Origin: Silurus meridionalis
Lineage: Eukaryota; Chordata; Actinopteri; Siluriformes; Siluridae
Direction of reading: 5' to 3'
NCBI RefSeq assembly: GCF_014805685.1
Contig: NC_060900.1
Span: 8,775,950-8,839,949, forward strand
DNA length: 64,000 nucleotides
Shown here one piece after another: positions 23,080-34,582 of the stretch. The position numbers were made by a program, and so were the translations under genes. Position 1 is the first letter of the stretch. Each line of letters begins with the position of its first letter. Under the pieces are notes generated by a model. It had not been told where the DNA came from. It ran no database searches and worked only from the letters and a program-made list of their open reading frames with translations.

Positions 23080-24005
23080 ACTGGATGTTCAACATGGCAC
23101 CTCATGGCAAATAACTTTTTTCGAGGATTTCAGAATTAGAATCGTTGCTTTCCACAACGATGACCGAGGCTATAAGGAGATCAATAACACCCTGAAACTG
23201 CTTTACAGTACAGTGGCCAGGGTCATGAAGAGATTTTCCAAGACGGGTTCCACTCAAAACAGGCCTTGCATGGGTCGATCAAAGAATTAGAGTACTTGTG
23301 CTGTGCGTCAAGGGCGGAAGCTGGCTTCATGACTGAGGCTGCATGAGTGCTGCTGGTACCGTAGAGCTGCGGTTCATTGAGGAAAACATGGATTCCGACA
23401 TGTACTGTGACATTCTGAATCAGATCATGATGCCATCCTTCCAGAAACTGCAGATTTCCAACATAATAACAACCCCATACACACCGCCAAGGTGACAACT
23501 GCCTTGCTGAGGAAGCTGAGAGTGACAGCAATGAAGTGGCAAAGTATGTCTTCAGACCTGAACCCTATTGAGCACCTGTGGGGCATTCTTAAGCAGAAAC
23601 TAGGGAAACGCCATGTGTATAACATTTACCAGCTCTGTGATGTCATTATGGAGGAGTGGAAGAGGATCCCAGCAACAACCTTTTTTGCTCTGGTGAACTC
23701 CATGCCCAGGAGGATTAAGACAGTGCTACATAACGTGCCACATAATACTGTTCACACAAAATATTGACTTTGGACAGAGTTTTAAAATGTTTACTTAGGG
23801 TACTCACTTTTGTTGCCAGTTATTTAGACAATAATGGCTGTATGTTGAGTTATTTTCAGAGGACAGTAAATCTATACTACTATACAAGCTGCACATGGAC
23901 TACTACAAAATATATACAAGTTTCATTTCTACAGTGTTGTCCCTTGAGAACTATATACAGCATAATAAAATGTTTGCTGAGGGGTGAACTCACTTTTATG
24001 AGCTA
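23080..24005 (+). mobile_element. Degraded Tc1 element with internal deletion
   Basis: The start (CATGGCACCTCATGGCAAA region) encodes RGYKEINNTLKLLYSTVARV of the DNA-binding domain. After an internal deletion come AACATGGATTCCGACATGTA and then a frame to 23767 with LNPIEHLWGILKQKLGKR, IYQLCDVIMEEWKRIP and the terminal HTKY. The 3' untranslated end (23790-24005, ACTCACTTTTGTTGCCAGTT) also occurs at 15295-15432. The first catalytic Asp region is lost. Confidence 0.85.
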
Positions 24006-26030
24006 AATACACATACGCTGACACACACACTGAAGCAGAGTGTAGAGGTTCGTACAAGCATTAAAGGATGTGTGTAAATTATTTTACATATCTACATTAG
24101 TATCTACAGTAAAATATCAAAAGGACAGCATTCCTGGCTGATTTAAGAAACAAGGTAGCACAATGTTTATATCCTAGATTCAAGCTCTTGCAGAGACAGT
24201 GTATAGCTTGATTTCAAAAGTATTGTTTGTTATAAGTTGAATCAGCTTTAACACTGCACTTAGCATAGTTATGTTATGAGAAGAGACTACAGAAAGAGGT
24301 TTGGGTTTTGGTGATGTATGAATCCTGCTTCATGTTGACACCAGATAGGAGACTGGAGAGGATCTAAGAATAAGATAAGACCTTAGCTGTATCTGTAATC
24401 GCTCATTCTTTCACTTATTCACTAATCCCCATAGAGTGTATGTCAGTGGAGATCACTATATGGAAAGAAGATTGAGTGTAAAAATGAGTGTGCGAATTTG
24501 AATGCTGAGGTAAGTATCATGTATCAGAGAGAAGAGGCTTTCACAGACAATTTTATCATAAACATTAAACCTACCATAAATTAACATCTGTGGTGTATCC
24601 TAATATAGCATTTTTTTTTTCAACTGTTCTTTTGTCACATATTCATTGTGTGTTTATTATAACAAGAACACAGCAAATGGTTGTCATGCTCATTTACCAC
24701 TGTTTTAAATTACATTAGCAACAGGAATAAACATGTTAGGAACAGGAATAAACAAGTATATGAACAAATTTTATACACAGAACATTTTTCCAGGATTTTC
24801 TGTCAGCGTCCGCAAGCTGGCCCCAGAGGTAAATGGCATAAAATTTACTTTGTCTTACCTATTTGCTAATTTAGATTTTAGCATTTCTGTATAAACGAGT
24901 AAATGAATGTAGGAAAATAACTGTTTTAATTTAGAATTTGGACACCACTACAAAAAAGCAAACACCTGATATAGAAGGAATATGTTCTGGTGGTTTGTGA
25001 CTGTGCATCATTATGTGTCAATTTATCCCAGAATACAACAATAGAAAATGTATTTATGAGAAATTACCAATTGGGTGAAGAAATAAATCCAAAAACAAAT
25101 GATATCTTGAAAAATCAGACATTTGATGACCTGTAACTATGATTAATATTGTCATCATTTTTCAAGTTTGACATGATTGTGTGTATTTGTTTCTATGCTT
25201 TACGACACAAAGTTTATAATATAATACCTATAATAATATATAATATAATACCACACACATACAAATACATATGCATGAATTCATAAGGTTTAGGTTTAGT
25301 ATTTTTTTATAAAAATGAAGACTTCAAGACAATTACAGCAGATATGGCAACATATTTGGACAACCATCAAACCAGGACAGCATGGAACTGTCTCACACAT
25401 AAAAGAGAATATGACAGTGCTCTGAAAGAAACAGATGAATTACACTAGTCTAAACAACCCAAAATGCAAAAAGTGGAAGTCACACTCTAACCTAGTATTT
25501 ACTGTATATACATTAAATCATGTGATGATATGTAAATGTATGTAGTTGAACTTATCCTTGTTCCAAACAATCTTAAATGAGAGAAAATCTAGCATAAAAT
25601 TGACAGACAAACAAACAAACAGTTGGTACTAGCCACAACAATGAGCTAACCTAAACAGTTCAACAACAGCAGAGGGGATGAAGTAAATATAACAGGAAAG
25701 CTGCTTAACAATAGCAAAACCCTAACATAAACCATCAAGTAAGCAATCAGGCAATCTAGCAGGCATGCAGAAAACTGAGCCACTGGGATAATGCTTGGGC
25801 TCCCATTTTAAATTTGCATCCTTGTGGTTGGCTCGCTTTGTTTCAATTTGTAAGGTCAATGCATAAATTCATGCAGATCCAGCTCAAGAGCTTCACTTAA
25901 TTTAAGTCGGTTTAAACATTAAAATGAAGAAAAATGTGCTCTTACGATCCTTGTCCGTGACATGATTGCTGGTGCCAGATGGGCTGCTTTGAACATTTAA
26001 AAAAACTTGTGGAGTCTCTACAGACACTTT
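24006..26030. other. No gene recognised
   Basis: AT-rich unique sequence without a coding frame or long repeat array. Confidence 0.35.
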
Positions 26031-26034
26031 ACAC

Positions 26035-26425
26035 ATAATGGTCCTAAAAAACAAAAACGTTATGTGAGCAGTAGTTCTGTGTGCAAAAACATCTGCATTT
26101 GAATGCAGAAACTTTGAAAAGGGAGGTCATAGAATGATGACCAAACTGGTTCAAACTAACAGGAAAACTACAATAATTCAAATAACCACTCTTTTTTAAG
26201 AACAGAAATTAGCTAAATACAAAACCAGCTCAGAGCTTGCAACATGTTAAACCTTGAGGTGGATGGACTATAGCAAATGACCACATTGAGTTCCACTCCT
26301 GTCAGCCAAGACAGAAATCTGATGCTACAGTAGGCACAGACTCACCAAAAATGTCAGTTAAAGATTGGAAAACCTTGTCTGTTGTGTGTTCTGAAATGCT
26401 TTTCTGCTCACCACAGTTAAATAAA
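26035..26425 (+). mobile_element. Tc1-type transposase fragment (same family as 370-600)
   Basis: ACTGGTTCAAACTAACAGGA, TTCAAATAACCACTCTTT, AACCTTGAGGTGGATGGACT, GTTCCACTCCTGTCAGCCAA and AGGCACAGACTCACCAAAAA follow the N-terminal half of a fish Tc1 transposase. Frameshifted. The sequence breaks off before the catalytic domain. Confidence 0.65.
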
Positions 26426-26439
26426 TATAGTGGCTTGTG

Positions 26440-27260
26440 AGTGTACAGTGGCTTTACAAAGTTTTCAGAACCATTCACGTTTTGTACACTTATGTCATTT
26501 CTTAATTTCATTTTAAATTAAATAATATATTGGTTTTGGCACTAAATGTACACCCAATAGTTATAATACTAATTTTCCATTTAGATAACATTTGTATCCT
26601 GTGCTTTGTTGAAGAAGCTTTAGATAATTCCAGCTGTAATTCTTCTTCTGTACGTTTCTACAAGCTTTGAGAATTCTTCCTGACAGATACTCTCAAGCTG
26701 TATTGCACTGGATTGGGAGTGTCTGTGAACTGTCACTGTCAGTTCTCTCCAAAGATTTATTTTTTCAAGCCTAGGCTTCGGCTGGGTTACTCAATTACAT
26801 GTCTGAAGCCATCGCATTATTGTCTTGGATGTACTATTTTGGTAATTATAAAGTTAAATGGTTAACCTTTACCCTAGGCTTAGGGTGAATGCACTGAAAA
26901 GTCTCTTCATCCATGCTGCTCAGAAATACTCCCATAGAATGATGCCACCATCATGCTTTGAGATAAGAATGGCATTACCAGTTGATGAACATTACCTGGC
27001 TTTCAACAGATATAGTTCTTGGAAGTCAGCACAGTTATTTTTTTGACAAGAGAAACACTTTTCTCTTGCTTCCAAGTCTTTGAAGTGTCTGCCATATGCT
27101 TTTACACAGGTCTGATATCCATCTAGACACTCCACATGTCATGTCTCCCCTTACTGAATGATGTCTGAAGTTCTTTTATTTTGACTATTCGGTTCTTACA
27201 CACCTACCTGACTAAGGCCCTTCTGTCCCAGTTGCTAGATCAGATGGAAAATATGTATTC
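26440..27260 (-). mobile_element. Degraded Tc1-type element, antisense
   Basis: Starts GTACAGTGGCTTTACAAAGT, a Tc1 terminus. Downstream AATGATGCCACCATCATGCT is the antisense of the conserved HGGG transposase motif, and ACCTGACTAAGGCCCTTCTG is antisense of the linker region of this family. Highly diverged. Confidence 0.6.
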
Positions 27261-27394
27261 TCAGAATTACATTTTTTTGTTGACTACTCTTGAACAAAAG
27301 TCATAGGTCATAAGACCATACGGATGCAGATTGATTCATAAACAGTCTTCTTTCTTAAAATGAGATGATGCTTTGCCACAAACCAAGATTAAAT

Positions 27395-28080
27395 TAATTT
27401 ATTGAAGAAGAATACAGAGAAGGAAAAGGAGAGGATCATGATCCATCATGCAGTGTTATGGCTGTCTAGGCCCGCCTGGATCCCTGATGTTTATTGATGA
27501 TCTGGCTGCTAAAAGAAGTAGCAGTATGAATTATTAAAGTGTATAAAGTTATACTTTCTACTCAAACTCAGTCAAATGCTGCAAAACTGATGCTTCACGG
27601 TCAAGAGGGGTGATGGCAAACCAGCCAAAGTGCTTCTTACAGCAAAAAAATGAACTGTTCATAAATAGCCAATTTGGTCACCTGTCCTCAGGCCAACTGT
27701 GCATGCTTTTCATTTACTGACAAAAGTAAAGACACATAAACAAGCCGCTACTTGGCAGATGATTTGGGAGTAAAGGCCTGCCAAAGCATTTGAAGGGAGT
27801 AAACTCACTTGGCAATGTTATGGGATTCCAGACTTCATACAGTCATTGGCTGCAAAGGGTTTTCCTTTAGGTATACATTTTTTTATATATTTATAATTAT
27901 GTTGGTTTGTCCAATTACTTTTGAGCCTTCGAGAATAGAGGGATTGTGTAAAAATTTGTGTACTTTAGGTCCTAAAAGGTTAATGCAATATTTTTCCTAG
28001 ACCACTTGAACTAGAGTTTTAAAATTGATTCTATGCTTCAATTGCATCTTAATTGCTTTATTTCAAATCCAATTTGACCT
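27395..28080 (+). mobile_element. Degraded Tc1-type element
   Basis: Contains GAGAGGATCATGATCCATCA, TTTATTGATGATCTGGCTGC, GACTTCATACAGTCATTGGC, TTGTCCAATTACTTTTGAGC and TTTATTTCAAATCCAATTTG. These are ordered blocks of the catalytic part and 3' end of a common fish Tc1 family. No open frame remains. Confidence 0.6.
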
Positions 28081-28224
28081 TATAAAGTTAAACAGTTAGA
28101 CCTTATACAGGCAGAATTACTGTCCACATACTTAGAATAGATACATAGAATTAGACAACATATTTATTCCTTAATAATACTTTTAAAGTTAGCTTGGTTT
28201 AATATGGAGCTGGAGTTTTATTTT

Positions 28225-28460
28225 GTGTGCATATTCTCACCATGTCTAAATGGGTTTCCCATGGGCTCTCCTGTTTCCCTATACCTACCAAAAGCATGCC
28301 TGTGGGTGGACTTGGTACCATGAGTTTTACTTAGGTCAGAATGTGTGTCTGCAAACCCTAAAATAGACTGGTGTCCCGAAAAAAGGAGTATTCCCACCTG
28401 GCGCCTAGCACTCTCAGGATAAGTCCCACCATAACCCTGACCGGATGGCAGGTTTCTTGT
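28225..28460 (+). repeat. Diverged copy of a widespread teleost interspersed repeat
   Basis: GGGTTTCCC...CTCTCCTGTTTCCC, CCAAAAGCATGC, AATAGACTGGTGTCC, CCACCTGGCGCC and CCATAACCCTGACCGG follow the order of a very common fish repeat tail. The 167-residue minus-strand frame here (28721-28218) is therefore not a gene. Confidence 0.55.
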
Positions 28461-28879
28461 AAATGTCCTGCAGTGACAATGTGTTGAATGTTCTAAATGC
28501 CTGTTGAGATATATAACCATTAGGATCAACAAAAGACAAATGGTTATAAAAGGCAAATGTATTAAACACATGTCAGTTAATACTGTAGTGCAAAGTTTCA
28601 GCTTTGCACTACAGTGTCCCTTGATGTGAAACAAGTAACATGATAAAATATCTGGTTGTGCAACCTTTATAGAACACAACCTAATGTGACAGATATACAT
28701 ATAAGCCATCAGTAATATCATCTGATGCGAACCATAATGGTAGCATTCTGTTGGTTGCCATATAACTCACCTACAGTGTGATAAATGTAGACTTCAATCA
28801 GCAGGACAAAGCTAAAAATGGGAGAAAAGTAAACATTAAGAATATCAAATAGTGGTGAATGGCCTTTCTTTAGTCAATA

Positions 28880-29160
28880 ATTCATACTTGCACTTGTTAA
28901 GCAGCAACACGGGAAATGTAGAGTGATCTCATAGGGATTTGGAACCCATGTGCTCCACTTTTTTCAGATCTCGAAAAGCCAACAGTGTGATTTATAATGG
29001 GCAGGAAAAATATGTGCACCTCGCATAAATCATAAGGCGAAATAGGACTCTTTTGCATATGGCACTTTTTAGGCCCATGTTCGAGGCATTTTAGGAAAGC
29101 AAGTGAGAGTGAAAAAGAGAACAATATGCAAGGGGGAATTTTAAAACTTAAGGTCCTAAT
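28880..29160. other. Unique high-complexity block, candidate noncoding element
   Basis: Non-repetitive block with GGGATTTGGAACCCATGTGC, GTGATTTATAATGGGCAGG and, on the minus strand at 29033-29024, ATGATTTATG, a Hox/Pbx-type composite site. No supported coding frame. Candidate enhancer by composition only. Confidence 0.25.
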
Positions 29161-29486
29161 ATCTGAATTTTTTTTTCTTTTTTTGTCATTTGTGTAAGAT
29201 GATTTGTTGCAGAGCTGTATATGGATGAAATATTGTAGGACTTGGGAGTATGTTTTCCTGTTTTTTCTTACCACTGAAGTGAAATACTGCACATCAGGTG
29301 TATATCATTCTTTTATCATGAAATATATGACTTGAGAGCAGCAAAGCTGTGTTTTTCCCAGCTTACTGGTCTGTGACCTCTACTAAATTACTGTATGCAC
29401 ATCTTGACCAATGCCACCAACTCAATGTTTGTGCACAATGGAAAATGTGTCTGTGAAATACTAATACCGTATGTCCATAAAAACAG

Positions 29487-29490
<4 letters not shown>

Positions 29491-29543
<53 letters not shown>

Positions 29544-29551
29544 GAGAGAGA
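29491..29551. repeat. (GA)n microsatellite
   Basis: About 60 bp of AG with a single C interruption. Confidence 0.96.
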
Positions 29552-30064
29552 GGCTTGATCATTTCAACAGTTTATGTTAGCTGTATCAGCATGTCCTTGT
29601 CACGGCTATCAGGGTTAAACATAACACCTCCAGAAAGAAAGCTTTTAATTAGTTTCACTGTTTTTTTTTTCCCACCTAATTGTTTCAGCTAGTACAGTAC
29701 TTTGATAAAGATTGTGTGCAAAAAGCATAATGCTCTATCAGTCACTGCAACTTTCTGAATCATATATGAATGCTAATCTGATATTTTAGATAAAGAGTTT
29801 CTAAAGAATAGCCAGGCCAGCCTTGGATAGAATAGAAAGAAATGGCTAGAGTTTACAAACCTTTTTGAAATCCCCAGAAATCCTTGATGAGATCTCTCAC
29901 GAGTAAAAACCTTTTAAGAATCTAAGGACCTTTTAAAAATAAAAATTATAGAAGTTTATAATGCTATTTCAAATATGCTATTTAAAAAAAAAAAAAAAAA
30001 AAAAACAAACAAACAAAAAAACCCAAGAAGAATAAAATCTAATAGCCTTTTCTTTGTCACCTAT

Positions 30065-30330
30065 ACATTAAAGCACAGTAAAATTCTTTCTTTGCATATC
30101 CCAGCTTGCTTAGATATTGGGGACAGAACACAGGGTCAGCCATGATATGGCACCCCTGGAGTACAGAGGGTTAAGGGCCTTGTTTAAGGGCCCAAGAGTG
30201 GCAGGTTGACGACACTGGGTCATGAACCCCTGACTTTTCAATCAGTAACCCAACACCTTAACCACTGAGCTACCACTCCCCGTAAAAATAACTAACTAAC
30301 TAACTAAATAAATAAATAAATAAATAAAAT
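30065..30330 (+). repeat. SINE-like interspersed repeat with (TAAA)n tail
   Basis: GCATATCCCAGCTTGCTTAG, ACACAGGGTCAGCCATGATA, GGGCCTTGTTTAAGGGCCCA and CCTTAACCACTGAGCTACCA, followed by TAAC/TAAA repeats (30288-30328). An inverted copy of the first half lies at 44785-44945. Length and tail suggest a SINE; no polymerase III promoter boxes were verified. Confidence 0.6.
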
Positions 30331-30654
30331 TTTTATTCACAGGGACTTGTATAGAATATGTTCCAGGTCAAACATGAAACTTATTGTGAAACATTATTTA
30401 ACAGAAGACAGAAAAGCATTAGATGTTTTTTATGGTTATAACGTCTCTAAGCAAATAAAATTAAGTAAAATAAGCATTTTCTAGCCTAAAAAAATTAAGC
30501 TTTCAGAAGAGCTGTAATGCTTTTCTTGGGTATGCGGTACATTAATTTAATCAGTAGTACTGCACACTTAATTCATCTTCATCATTCAAGTTGTATCTTC
30601 ACTGGTGAGTACCCAAATAGAATTTTTGATGTAAAAATTACTTTTTGGTTTGGA

Positions 30655-30685
30655 ACGTAACCCCCACGATAGGCGAGGGATTACT
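30655..30685 (-). repeat. Possible pogo/Tigger terminus remnant
   Basis: The minus strand reads CAGTAATCCCTCGCCTATCG, like a Tigger terminal repeat, abutting copy 2 of the interspersed repeat. Only one end was seen. Confidence 0.3.
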
Positions 30686-30960
30686 GTAGTCATGAAATGT
30701 AATCTATTGATTCGTGTTCATGGACATGAATTTCCCTCTTTTATTGCCTCACTCAGCACGACTGGTTCCATCTCCATAGCAACAGAGGCTGAGGATCAAG
30801 GGTAATGCTGACAAAAATGCCAAATCTAATCTTTTTTTCCTATTTTAATCAGAGAATAAGGCAGAAAATATAAGGTTACGGTTACAGTTATACTGTAATA
30901 AGGTTGTGTTTCTCTAATAAATGCAGTCTCCTTAATTAACCAGAATATATTTATATTTTG
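30686..30960 (+). repeat. Interspersed repeat, copy 2
   Basis: GTCATGAAATGTAATCTATT, GATTCGTGTTCATGGACATG and CCTCACTCAGCACGACTGGT match copy 1 at 5950-6050 and the inverted copy 3. Similarity fades after about 30780. Confidence 0.65.
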
Positions 30961-31280
30961 ACTGAAAGGATATAATAGATATAATAACAAATAGCTTACA
31001 GAATATAAAGCATATAAAGCAACAAGGATAAAATCGGCTGATTAAAAGTTGAATATAAAAAGAATATAAAATCAATAACAAATAAGAAAAAAAACAATAC
31101 AGCGTCTGTGGTGTCAGAAAGAGAAATGTGGCGGCGGCACCAAATATATTTTGTATTAAAATACATTACATAGAAAGTAGTGCTCAGTGACATTTAAAAA
31201 AAAATGAAATTCATGTCCATGAACACAAATCAATAGATTAAATTTCATGACTATATCTGTGAGACTGGGCTCAAAGCTGA
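30955..31280 (-). repeat. Interspersed repeat, copy 3 (inverted, lacks the Tigger insertion)
   Basis: The minus strand aligns with both flanks of the insertion in copy 1. At the insertion point it reads CTATGTAATGTATTTTAATA, the uninterrupted target with a single TA. Together with copy 2 it forms an inverted pair with about 90-bp arms. Confidence 0.7.
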
Positions 31281-32640
31281 GACTTTCCATTTTCTCTGTA
31301 ACATGACAAGACCCCTTTTTTACTAATTCCCTATGAAAGAGAGAAAAACTAGTGGTTATTAAAAAAGTAATCAATTGTCCAATTGATGCTATGCAACATT
31401 AAAAGTAACTGGACCAAATTTACTGCATATTGTTAATTAATTAAACATTTGAATTATGATCAATCTGCTTTTGTGCAAGAGAAATAAAATACTTTGTGAT
31501 ATGCTGCCAATGAAACAACAGCTCTGGGGCATTGTATCACATCATTGTTGATAATTATATTACGACAATGTCCCATTGTGTTTTATTCCACAGTTTATTC
31601 ACCAAAACCTTAAGGACATTTTCAAGGTTCCTCTTCGTAAGATCATGTGTTTATGTAGCTGAACATGTGTTATCATCTTGAAACCATTTTGGATCTATTT
31701 CTTCATGTGTATGAGAAACTTTATCATTGGTGCTGAATAGTGGAAACACTGTGGTGTGGAAAGACTATGTGTGATTCACACCTATGATGTCATTAGAGTT
31801 GTCAAAGATAATCAATGAATCCGAGAACAACACTTCTAAAAAGGCAGAATAAAGTGAAAAGTTTTACTACAAAGGTAGTTTTTCTTTTTAGTTTTCTAAA
31901 AAAGAACAAAAAGAAAGGGTTAGCTGGGGTTAGATGGTGAGCTGATTTAGTGTGTCTGTAGTAAGTCTACAGTTTAGGATTCCCATCTGTTATGAATCGG
32001 ACATGATATACACCTTCATTCCCCGGTGTACACTCCACTGACCTGTCTGTGTGTTACCTTAAATTTATATTTCCTCAGAAACAACTTGGCATTCTTGATA
32101 TACACACCCAAAACCATCCCCCCCAAACATATACACACATATATATATATACACACACAAATCCTACTAATTCCTGGATATAAAGTAAGCCTCCACACTG
32201 GAAAGTTTACATCCTTTACATGGATAATAATAATTTTATTCCAACTGTTGAAATCCTGAATGTTTGTTTTAATGTTAGTGTTTCAATAGTAACGACAAAT
32301 TTGCAGGAACTTCTATGGCAGCTTCTGAATAAATATGGCAATACACAGATTTAAAAATGTGTTGTTAAAAAAATAAAAAAGTATAACATATTGATATGGC
32401 ATGTTTTCATATGTAAGTATTTTAGAAGGAGTTTCCAGCAGGAGTTTATAGTTTCCTGATGACATGACAAAACAAGTTTTTTTTGTTGGGTTTTTTTTTT
32501 TTTTTTTTTTGTAAAGAAAAATACCTGATGCTAGAGAGGATATGACTGTTCATAGCTGTTATAAAGCAAGTAATAATGAACATATTGCATGTAACTACAA
32601 AAGGTTAAAATATGCATTTGTTCAATAATGCATAAAATGA
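31281..32640. other. No gene recognised
   Basis: AT-rich unique sequence with short TA/CA runs near 32136-32160 and a poly-T tract near 32488-32510. Confidence 0.35.
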
Positions 32641-32644
32641 AATT

Positions 32645-32755
32645 GTTCAGGCATTATGGTAGTACAGATGTTATAGAGATTATAGCCATATTGTGTTATA
32701 GAAATTATGGCAGTTTAGTGTTAGAGATTTTGGCAGTATAGTGTTATTTAGATTA
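32645..32755 (+). repeat. Degenerate minisatellite, left part
   Basis: Repeated TGTTATAGAGATTATGGCAG-type units of about 24 bp (GTTATAGAGATTATAGCC, GTTATAGAAATTATGGCAG, GTTAGAGATTTTGGCAG). It stops where the LINE begins. Confidence 0.7.
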
Positions 32756-33497
32756 GAAAAGGCATAGGAGGAGCTGTATGAGAAGCTGGACACTAAGGAA
32801 TAAAAAAAAGGATTTGTACCATTTGGCCAGGAAGAGGGACCGAGCTGGGAAGGATGTGCTACGTTAAAGTTAAGTTAGAGCAATGCTAAGTTAGAGCAAT
32901 AAAGGATGGAGAGTGTGTTGAGAAGATGGAAGGAGTATTTTGAGCAGCTGATGAATATGGAAAATGGGAGAGAGAGAGAGAGAGAGAGAGAGAGACGGTT
33001 GGATGATGTGGAGGTAGTGAAGCAGGAAGTGAATAGGATTAATAAGGAGGAGAAGACAGAAGCGATTAAGAGGATGAAGAGTGGAAAGTCAGTTGGACCA
33101 GATGGCATACCAGTAGAAGCATGGAGATGTTTAGGAGAGATGGCAGTGTAGTTTTTAGCTAGGTTGTTCAACAAAATGGAAAGTGAGAGGATGCCTGAGG
33201 AATGGAGAAGGAGTGTGCTGGTATCATTTTTTAAGAATAAAGGAGATGTGCAGACCTGCAGTAACTACAGGGGAATAAATTTGATCAGTCACACCATAAA
33301 GTTATGGAAAAGAGTAGTGGAAGCCAGGCTGAGAGAAGAGGTGACCATCTGTGAGCAACAGTATGATTTTATGCGTAGAAAAAGCATTATGGGTGAAATA
33401 TTTGCTTTGAGAATGTTGATAGAGAAGTATAGAGGTATATAAGGTCAGAAGGAGTTGCATTGTGTTTTTGTGGATCTAGAGAAAGCGTACGACAGGG
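32756..33497 (+). mobile_element. RTE-like LINE, 5' part of reverse transcriptase
   Basis: Encodes in broken frames LRRWKEYFEQLMNMENG, KRMKSGKSVGPDGIPVEAWR, MPEEWRRSVLVSFFKNKGDV, SNYRGINLISHTIKLWKRVV, EARLREEVTICEQQYDFM and FVDLEKAYDR. A GA microsatellite (32969-32994) lies inside the reading frame as RERERER. In-frame stops occur (for example after EMAV). 5'-truncated. Confidence 0.8.
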
Positions 33498-34008
33498 CAG
33501 AGGTGGGAAGTAACGGAGTACAAATACTTTGTTACTGTACTTAAGTAGATTTTTCTGGTATCAGTACTTTACTCCACTATTTATTTTTCAGACAACTTTT
33601 TTACTTTTACTCATTACATTTTTACACAAATATCTGTACTTTTTACTTCTTACTTTTTCAAAACCGGCTCGTTACTTTAGTTTTAATCCATTGATTTGGG
33701 TGAAATTTTTATTTATTTTTTTTTTTTACTGCGCGCTGATTTCAGCCGAACAACCGATTTCCTGTTACTGCGCGTCTTTTTCAATCCGCTGGTGTATAAA
33801 GTCCTGACTCTCACTCACCACAGATGTAGACTAGTTTACAAAGATAAGAATAAGCAGGCAGAAGGCAGTAAGAAGTTTGGGGTTAATGTGGATGAGACAG
33901 AGGGAGTCAGTGATGTAACATGACTGAGAACAGACACATTCATGATTATCATCATCTTTTCTCTACTTGTGTTCTATATGTGGATCTTCAGCCTGGACAC
34001 ATTCGTTT

Positions 34009-34070
<62 letters not shown>

Positions 34071-34582
34071 GCTGTCAAAATGAAAATTATTGTAAACAGC
34101 ACTAAGTTTATTAACGCGCTATCAATTCAGCGCGCATTTCTGTTTTTACCATTTTTATAATAAATGTAAATACATTAATAAATAACTAAATATAAAAGAG
34201 CGGAGATTAAAACCTTCGGGAAAAAAATACATTTATCCACGACGTCCTTTCTTTACTTAGATATAAAATAAATAAATAAACTCCAGATAAAAATATTTTT
34301 AATCAGTAAACTTTTGTTTTATTTATGTGCCAAGTCTCAAATCAAACACCAAATCCACCATGTTTTACACAATTAACCCTCTAGGTGGCGTTTTGTGGGT
34401 TTTTCCCTCATAATGGCGACACAAACTACTTTTTACTTAAGTACATGTCAGAGCCAAGACTTCTTTACTTTCACTTGAGTAAAAAAGTTTAATCAGAACT
34501 TCAACTTTTACCCGAGTATTTTAAAACATGAGTATCTGTACTTCTACTTAAGTAAAGGATGTGTGTACTTTTGCCACCTCTG
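33498..34582. mobile_element. hAT-type MITE, 1085 bp, with 8-bp target duplication
   Basis: The ends CAGAGGTGG and CCACCTCTG are inverted repeats. The flanks carry a perfect 8-bp duplication CGACAGGG at 33490-33497 and 34583-34590. The terminal regions are rich in TACTTAAGTA motifs in both orientations. No transposase was found. A (TA)n tract sits inside at 34011-34068. Confidence 0.9.

Noticed and set aside
28218..28721. 167-residue minus-strand open frame
   Set aside because: Overlaps a diverged interspersed fish repeat and has no recognisable domain.
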